Position numbers and translations under genes: made by a program
From: an uncultured Clostridiaceae bacterium
GTDB taxonomy: Bacteria; Bacillota; Clostridia; Lachnospirales; Lachnospiraceae
Reading direction: 5' to 3'
DNA: 17,899 nucleotides
Assembly: GCA_949841235.1 (NCBI GenBank)
Contig: CATKZA010000003.1
Location: forward strand, 1-17,899
In this document: piece by piece, positions 14,309 through 17,899 of the stretch
Layout of the letters: every line of letters begins with the position of its first letter
Numbering within the stretch: the stretch's first letter is position 1
The notes under the pieces: generated by a model
Databases searched by the model: none
What the model saw: the letters and a program-made list of their open reading frames with translations, nothing else
Told to the model about the DNA's origin: nothing

Positions 14309-14680
14309 TTATTTTTCTTCCTTCTTTTCAGAATCCGTTCTCCTATTCACCATAAACTGATACATGTATTTCATCAATATCCGATCTCCAGGATTGAGCT
14401 CCTCCAAGGAGATATCGCCGCCATATTCGGCCTCCTCACAAAATACATCGTCCTCGTCAGCAGATTTCGTCCCATATTCTCCCGCCAGGATATCATTGGG
14501 GGTTACATTCATCAATTTGCATATCTTAAGCAGAAGGGAAAGAGAGATGGAACCTTTGCCAATCTCTACATGGGAAATATGATCAATTGACACGCCTATC
14601 TGTTCAGCAATCTGTGACTGCGTCATGCCGCACTGACGACGCAGGGTACCTAAGTTTTGTCCAATATTCTTCTTATTCAT
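14309..14680 (-). CDS. XRE-family (Cro/CI-type helix-turn-helix) regulator
   Basis: 123 residues. The HTH_3 domain is at about 5-64: IGQNLGTLRRQCGMTQSQIAEQIGVSIDHISHVEIGKGSISLSLLLKICKLMNVTPNDIL is a classic five-helix fold in which the recognition helix is SIDHISHVE. The C-terminal part (about 65-123) is acidic, then basic (GDRILMKYMYQFMVNRR... KKEEK), and probably mediates dimerisation. This short two-part layout is common among stand-alone clostridial XRE regulators; the target is unknown. ATG 14680 is preferred, but an in-frame GTG two codons earlier is possible because the ribosome binding site (AAAGATGG) is weak. It is convergent with rrf2. Confidence 0.85.
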   Translation of the reverse strand: MNKKNIGQNLGTLRRQCGMTQSQIAEQIGVSIDHISHVEIGKGSISLSLLLKICKLMNVTPNDILAGEYGTKSADEDDVFCEEAEYGGDISLEELNPGDRILMKYMYQFMVNRRTDSEKKEEK

Positions 14681-14955
14681 AATCACACCATCTTTCTATT
14701 TGCGCCTATGCGCCTGTCATTTGCCTACATTTTCCAACATCATCTCACCGACCTATAACTGGATTTATAATAACAAGTTTTACAGACAAATAGAAGGGTG
14801 CGCATGTGCAGATATATATTATCATGTACATAAATATGTTTTTTATATGAAAAAAATATTTTATTTTTATCGCAATAAACGACAAAAAATTGTTTTTTAA
14901 CTACATCAAATTTATTGATTCATTCTGTAGTGCCGATACAAAAGCAAGTCCGCTC
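14681..14955. other. AT-rich gap upstream of XRE gene
   Basis: No gene is visible. The region should contain the minus-strand promoter for the XRE gene, but no box pair is clear. 14800-14930 is strongly AT-rich with long A and T runs, possibly a bent DNA segment. Confidence 0.4.
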
Positions 14956-14994
14956 TTGCAAGCCTACACTACATATGTTATAATGCCATTATAA
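14956..14994 (+). promoter_or_regulatory. Strong promoter with overlapping 17-bp palindromic operator
   Basis: TTGCAA (14956-14961), 17-base spacer, perfect TATAAT (14979-14984). The -10 box is embedded in TTATAATGCCATTATAA (14978-14994), a perfect palindrome around one central base. Its half sites TTATAAT and ATTATAA are those of a PerR/Fur-family box, but with a 3-base rather than a 1-base centre. The transcript runs into the short frame at 15015-15158. Confidence 0.55.
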
Positions 14995-15014
14995 AAAACA
15001 AAGTAAACAAAGGC

Positions 15015-15158
15015 ATGATACTTATAGAAGATATGGGCGTCGTCCCATCCCGCCGGAGGATGGACATTGCCAGGCGCACCAAAGATGAAAACGAAACGAT
15101 GATGCAGATGAAGCGAGAGTTTTACAGTACGGAAGATCATGTAGCTAAGACAAAGTGA
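15015..15158 (+). CDS. Possible 47-residue protein, unknown
   Basis: ATG 15015 to TGA 15156 encodes 47 residues, a basic and Met-rich peptide (MILIEDMGVV, RRMDIARRTKDENETMMQMK, FYSTEDHVAKTK). It is a GC-richer island inside an AT-rich gap and lies 20-30 bases downstream of a near-ideal promoter with a palindromic operator. Against it, the only ribosome-binding-like sequence (AAAGG) is too close to the ATG; later starts at 15033 or 15060 are no better. It is soluble and charged, with no membrane segment and no motif I recognise. It could be a regulated small protein, a remnant of a larger gene, or part of a noncoding transcript ending at the hairpins downstream. Confidence 0.35.
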   Translation: MILIEDMGVVPSRRRMDIARRTKDENETMMQMKREFYSTEDHVAKTK

Positions 15159-15209
15159 AGTATATGAGAAATTTTTATTGTTGAGTTGAAAAGTAATGTT
15201 GAAAGTTAT

Positions 15210-15227
15210 GGCGACATATGTGTTGCC
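15210..15227 (+). repeat. Hairpin GGCGACA/TGTTGCC
   Basis: Seven base pairs (one G-T) around a TATG loop. It is the first of three hairpins downstream of the short frame. Confidence 0.45.
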
Positions 15228-15272
15228 AGCATTATGCATGCATATTGGTTCTTTTGCGCCTCAAATAGCAAT

Positions 15273-15297
15273 GAAAAACGCAGTTTTTGCGTTTTTC
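15273..15297. terminator. Intrinsic terminator, probably bidirectional
   Basis: GAAAAACGCA (15273-15282) and TGCGTTTTTC (15288-15297) pair perfectly over 10 bp with a GTTTT loop. The A-tract and T-tract are part of the stem, so it could work in both directions. It probably ends the transcript from 14956. Confidence 0.65.
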
Positions 15298-15299
15298 CT

Positions 15300-15359
15300 G
15301 TGTGAAACAATAATCATTCTTAGAGACGTCTTTTGTCTCTTTAGAATGATTTTTCACAC
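15300..15359. repeat. Long three-segment inverted repeat
   Basis: GTGTGAAA/TTTCACAC (15300-15307, 15352-15359), AATCATTCT/AGAATGATT (15312-15320, 15343-15351) and AGAGAC/GTCTCT (15322-15327, 15335-15340) stack into one imperfect hairpin of 23 pairs in 60 bases. It lies 2 bases after a terminator and 125 bases before the LRR gene. Confidence 0.7.
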
Positions 15360-15483
15360 TACTTTCCCAAGACATTTTAAGCAATACCTAGTACAACTAT
15401 ATTCTGCTATCGGGCTTTTATAATGATTAGGGTGTCAAAAACTATGTAAAATTTATTTAAGAAAATGGAGGTAAAATCATCTT

Positions 15484-17730
15484 ATGGCAAGTATCAGAAA
15501 AGAAAACAACACACCAGACAAAGTACATTTAAAACGTATGGCGAAGGGCAGTGTCAGCATACTTCTGGCAATCAGCCTGGCATCCCCCGGAGTGGTGGTG
15601 ACGGGAGGCTCCAGGCAGCCGTCAATCTCCCTGTCTCCAGTGAGAGTCTCTGCCGCAGAAAATGATGCTGCCGGCACTACCGACAGCGAAACCACCACAG
15701 ACTTTGTTTATTCACTGTACACGGAGGAAGGGACAGAGAAAGCAAGCATCACCGGCTACAGCGGGACGAATTGGAACCTGACCATCCCCAAGTCACTGTC
15801 CGTGGAGGGAAAGGAAGTCCCCGTAGGCCGCATCTCCGGCTTTTCAAAGAATACGCAGATCACAGGCCTCACCATCGAAGACGATGCTACGGTGGAAATC
15901 GGCGCAAATGCATTTCAGGGCTGCCCAAACCTTAAGACTGTCTCCCTTCCATCCGGCACCACATTCGGAGTAAGAAAGCAAACTGCATCTACTATCATTC
16001 ATAATGGCAGCAACTTCGAGGGATGCTCTTCCCTGACGGAATTGACGCTGGGAGACGGCATGACCATTTTACCGGAACAAATCTTTCAAAACTGCACCTC
16101 CCTGAAAAGCGTCAGGCTTCCCTCTAAACTGGAATGCTTTGAAAATTCCGCTTTCTCAGGATGCACTTCCCTAGAAACGGTGGAGATTCCAGAGGGCGTG
16201 CAGGAAATGGGGCGCGCCGCTTTCTCAGGATGCACTTCCCTGACCAAGGTGGCGATCCCTTCCTCCATCAAGAGTTGGTGCATTACGGAGCATCTGGAGT
16301 ACAGCAATCATGCGCAAATTGAGAATCATGCCTTCAAAGACTGCACCTCCCTAACTGAGATTACTCTGGCAGAAGGGCTTACCGTGATGGGGCAGAGATC
16401 TCTGGAAAATACGGCACTGACTTCCGTCACCGTGCCTTCTACCGTAACAGAGTTAACCCGTACATTCTATAACTGCAAAAAACTGGAGGAAGTGATTTTG
16501 CAGGAGGGCGCATTGACAACGATCGGGATCAATGCCTTCGGGGAATGCGAGGCATTGAAAAGCCTCGAAATCCCTCCCACGGTGACTACATTCAACGAAG
16601 CGCCCTTCCTGAACTGCAAAGCATTGAAAATGCTGGTTCTGCCCCCCAGTTTGAAAACATTTAACGGGAATTGCTATTTTGACAAAGGCAGTACCTTGGA
16701 TAAGGTATTTATCCTGGCAGAGGAGATTTCAGTTCCAAATCTGCTAGCCTATACCTCCGCTTCCAAAATCTACTGCCCTGCGGACAGTGAAACATATAAA
16801 ATGTACAGCACCAAGGTAAGCAGTTCCCAGCAGCTGATTGCCCTGACTCCGGATATGCTGTCCACCGACCTTCTGGGCGTAACGGCAGAAACCTACCAGG
16901 GAGTATATGATGGAAAGAGCCATACTCTTGCCACCTTGACAGGACAAAGGGAGAATGAAAAAATCTCCTACCGCATGATAGAGAATGGAACCGAGACCGG
17001 GGAAGCCCTGACCGCCATTCCCGAAATCACGGAACCGGGCATCCACGAAATGAAGATCACCATCACCCGAATGGGCGTGGATTATTGCAAAACCGTGCAG
17101 GCCAAAATTGAAAAAAAGACTCCCGTTCTCCAACTGGAAGATACGACCGTAAAGGAGGGGGAGGATTGGAAGATCACTCCCAAGGAATATGACGGAGAAG
17201 CCGACCTAGCATATACTTACTATGAAGACGAGAAGCTGGAAAAGAAATGCCCCGGCAAGCCTGCCGCCCCCGGCGTATACTATATGCAGGCATCTGCGGA
17301 GGAAAGCGCCCACTACGCATCGGCAAAGAGCAACACGGCGAAATTGGAAATCCTGAAAAAAGCAACGCCTCCCGCCACAGATAACCCGGCACCCAGCATC
17401 GAGCCCACAAAAAATCCAGAAACCACTCAGAAGGTAACCGTGAAAAAGGTGAAGATCAAGAAAGTAAAGTCTCCCAAAAAGAATACGCTGGAGGTACGGT
17501 GGAATAAGGTAAGCAAAGCCACGGGATATATCATATGGATTGGCCAGAATAAAAAGTTCTCCAAGGGAAAGAAGACCTACACCGTGAAGCCTGGCAAGAC
17601 CACGAAAAAAATCATTCGCAAGTTAAAGCGGAAGAAGAAATATTTTGTGAAAATACAGGCGTACCAAGTAGTGAAAGGCAAAAAATACCGGGGCGCATTC
17701 AGCAGCGTCAAATCATGCAAGGTGAAATAA
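15484..17730 (+). CDS. Secreted BspA-like leucine-rich-repeat (LRR_5) surface protein with FN3-like tail
   Basis: 748 residues. An N-terminal signal segment (about 20-57: KRMAKGSVSILLAISLASPG... RVSAA) exports it. Residues ~128-440 hold treponemal/BspA-type LRR_5 repeats of about 23 residues with the pattern AFxxCxSLxxVxIPxxV (for example NAFQGCPNLKTVSLPSG, SAFSGCTSLETVEIPEG, AAFSGCTSLTKVAIPSS, HAFKDCTSLTEITLAEG). Two Ig-like modules follow at about 467-545 and 546-625, then a Pro/Thr linker and a very Lys-rich FN3-like module (650-748, ATGYIIWIG). There is no LPxTG or transmembrane anchor, so retention is probably by charge. BspA-like proteins bind host matrix proteins or other bacteria; the partner here is unknown. 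GGAGGT is 11 bases before the ATG, slightly far. A likely -10 (TATAAT 15419-15424) has no clear -35. Terminator hairpins follow. Confidence 0.88.
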   Translation: MASIRKENNTPDKVHLKRMAKGSVSILLAISLASPGVVVTGGSRQPSISLSPVRVSAAENDAAGTTDSETTTDFVYSLYTEEGTEKASITGYSGTNWNLTIPKSLSVEGKEVPVGRISGFSKNTQITGLTIEDDATVEIGANAFQGCPNLKTVSLPSGTTFGVRKQTASTIIHNGSNFEGCSSLTELTLGDGMTILPEQIFQNCTSLKSVRLPSKLECFENSAFSGCTSLETVEIPEGVQEMGRAAFSGCTSLTKVAIPSSIKSWCITEHLEYSNHAQIENHAFKDCTSLTEITLAEGLTVMGQRSLENTALTSVTVPSTVTELTRTFYNCKKLEEVILQEGALTTIGINAFGECEALKSLEIPPTVTTFNEAPFLNCKALKMLVLPPSLKTFNGNCYFDKGSTLDKVFILAEEISVPNLLAYTSASKIYCPADSETYKMYSTKVSSSQQLIALTPDMLSTDLLGVTAETYQGVYDGKSHTLATLTGQRENEKISYRMIENGTETGEALTAIPEITEPGIHEMKITITRMGVDYCKTVQAKIEKKTPVLQLEDTTVKEGEDWKITPKEYDGEADLAYTYYEDEKLEKKCPGKPAAPGVYYMQASAEESAHYASAKSNTAKLEILKKATPPATDNPAPSIEPTKNPETTQKVTVKKVKIKKVKSPKKNTLEVRWNKVSKATGYIIWIGQNKKFSKGKKTYTVKPGKTTKKIIRKLKRKKKYFVKIQAYQVVKGKKYRGAFSSVKSCKVK
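16148..16241 (+). repeat. Identical 25-bp direct repeat within the LRR coding region
   Basis: The 25 bases at 16148-16172 recur exactly at 16217-16241, 69 bases (23 codons) apart, encoding AFSGCTSL twice. Neighbouring repeats are more diverged, so this pair is a recent duplication or conversion. Confidence 0.75.
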
Positions 17731-17733
17731 AAA

Positions 17734-17757
17734 AAGGGAACGCCAGCACGTTCCCTT
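17734..17757 (+). terminator. Terminator hairpin of LRR gene
   Basis: AAGGGAACG-ccagca-CGTTCCCTT is a perfect 9-bp stem starting 3 bases after the stop and preceded by an A-run. The T-tract is short on the plus strand; the preceding A-run means it would also end minus-strand transcripts. Confidence 0.7.
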
Positions 17758-17758
17758 G

Positions 17759-17783
17759 CAAGAATTTGCAAAGCAAATTCTTG
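17759..17783. repeat. Second perfect hairpin after LRR gene
   Basis: CAAGAATTTGC-aaa-GCAAATTCTTG, an 11-bp perfect stem with a 3-base loop, one base after the first hairpin. Confidence 0.7.
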
Positions 17784-17810
17784 GTCGATGCAGCGTTACG
17801 TTATGAGCAG

Positions 17811-17899
17811 TTACCTATACATAGGCAATTGCGAAACTGGTTTATAATCCTGCTTCCAACAAGGTAAAATTCGATTATCACTGGAAGTTTAGAGGGGGG
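17811..17899 (+). other. Right-edge segment: near-palindrome and possible start of a coding region
   Basis: TTACCTATACATAGGCAA (17811-17828) is palindromic at 16 of 18 positions. A plus-strand frame is open from 17825 to the window end (KLVYNPASNKVKFDYHWKFR) and looks protein-like, but it has no ATG and no ribosome binding site, so it may be a remnant or the edge of a mobile element. Confidence 0.2.

Noticed and set aside
15196..15423. 75-residue hydrophobic open frame
   Set aside because: It runs through a perfect terminator hairpin and a long inverted repeat and has no ribosome binding site.

Overview
The window reads like a chromosomal segment of a low-to-mid GC anaerobic Firmicute, most likely a gut Clostridia/Lachnospiraceae-type bacterium. 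The grounds are a PerR regulator next to a reverse-type rubrerythrin, a long GlgB, BspA-like leucine-rich-repeat and GH25 surface proteins with lysine-rich fibronectin-III tails, strong AGGAGG ribosome binding sites and TTGACA/TATAAT promoters. This placement is inference from gene content; no rRNA or tRNA is present to anchor it.

Layout. 1-735: remains of two different IS110-family transposases on the minus strand, both reduced to the C-terminal half. 839-4787 (minus): an intracellular GH59 (galactocerebrosidase-type) glycosidase and, upstream of it, a CLC-family anion transporter, each with its own promoter. 5062-6289 (plus): perR, then reverse rubrerythrin, each with a sigma-A type promoter overlapped by a PerR-like box. 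6387-7181: an AT-rich class I SAM methyltransferase, probably acquired. 7258-7730: a small secreted protein made of tandem Cys/His repeats. 7887-9815: a secreted GH25 muramidase with linker, Ig-like, FN3 and SH3-like modules. 9954-10718 (minus): an AraC-family regulator convergent with the muramidase. 11097-13325 (minus): glycogen branching enzyme GlgB, with a leader that can form alternative helices. 13803-14210 (plus): an Rrf2 regulator with three Fe-S-type cysteines and a long structured leader. 14309-14680 (minus): a small XRE regulator. 14681-15483: a gap without a large gene; it holds a promoter with a perfect operator-like palindrome, a possible 47-residue gene and a cluster of hairpins. 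15484-17730 (plus): a secreted BspA-like LRR protein, followed by strong hairpins.

How the parts fit. Three themes recur. The first is oxidative and metal stress (PerR, rubrerythrin, Fe-S-type Rrf2, perhaps the Cys/His-rich secreted protein). The second is the cell surface (GH25 and LRR proteins sharing a basic FN3-like C-terminus). The third is carbohydrate metabolism (GH59, GlgB). Most genes are monocistronic with their own promoters and terminators, so the window is not one operon. The most unusual items are the four-fold CxxHxxxH secreted protein, the mutually exclusive pairings in the glgB leader, the palindrome-controlled short transcript at 14956-15158, and the double IS110 graveyard at the left edge. 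I see no CRISPR array, no tRNA or rRNA, no prophage and no obvious defence system.
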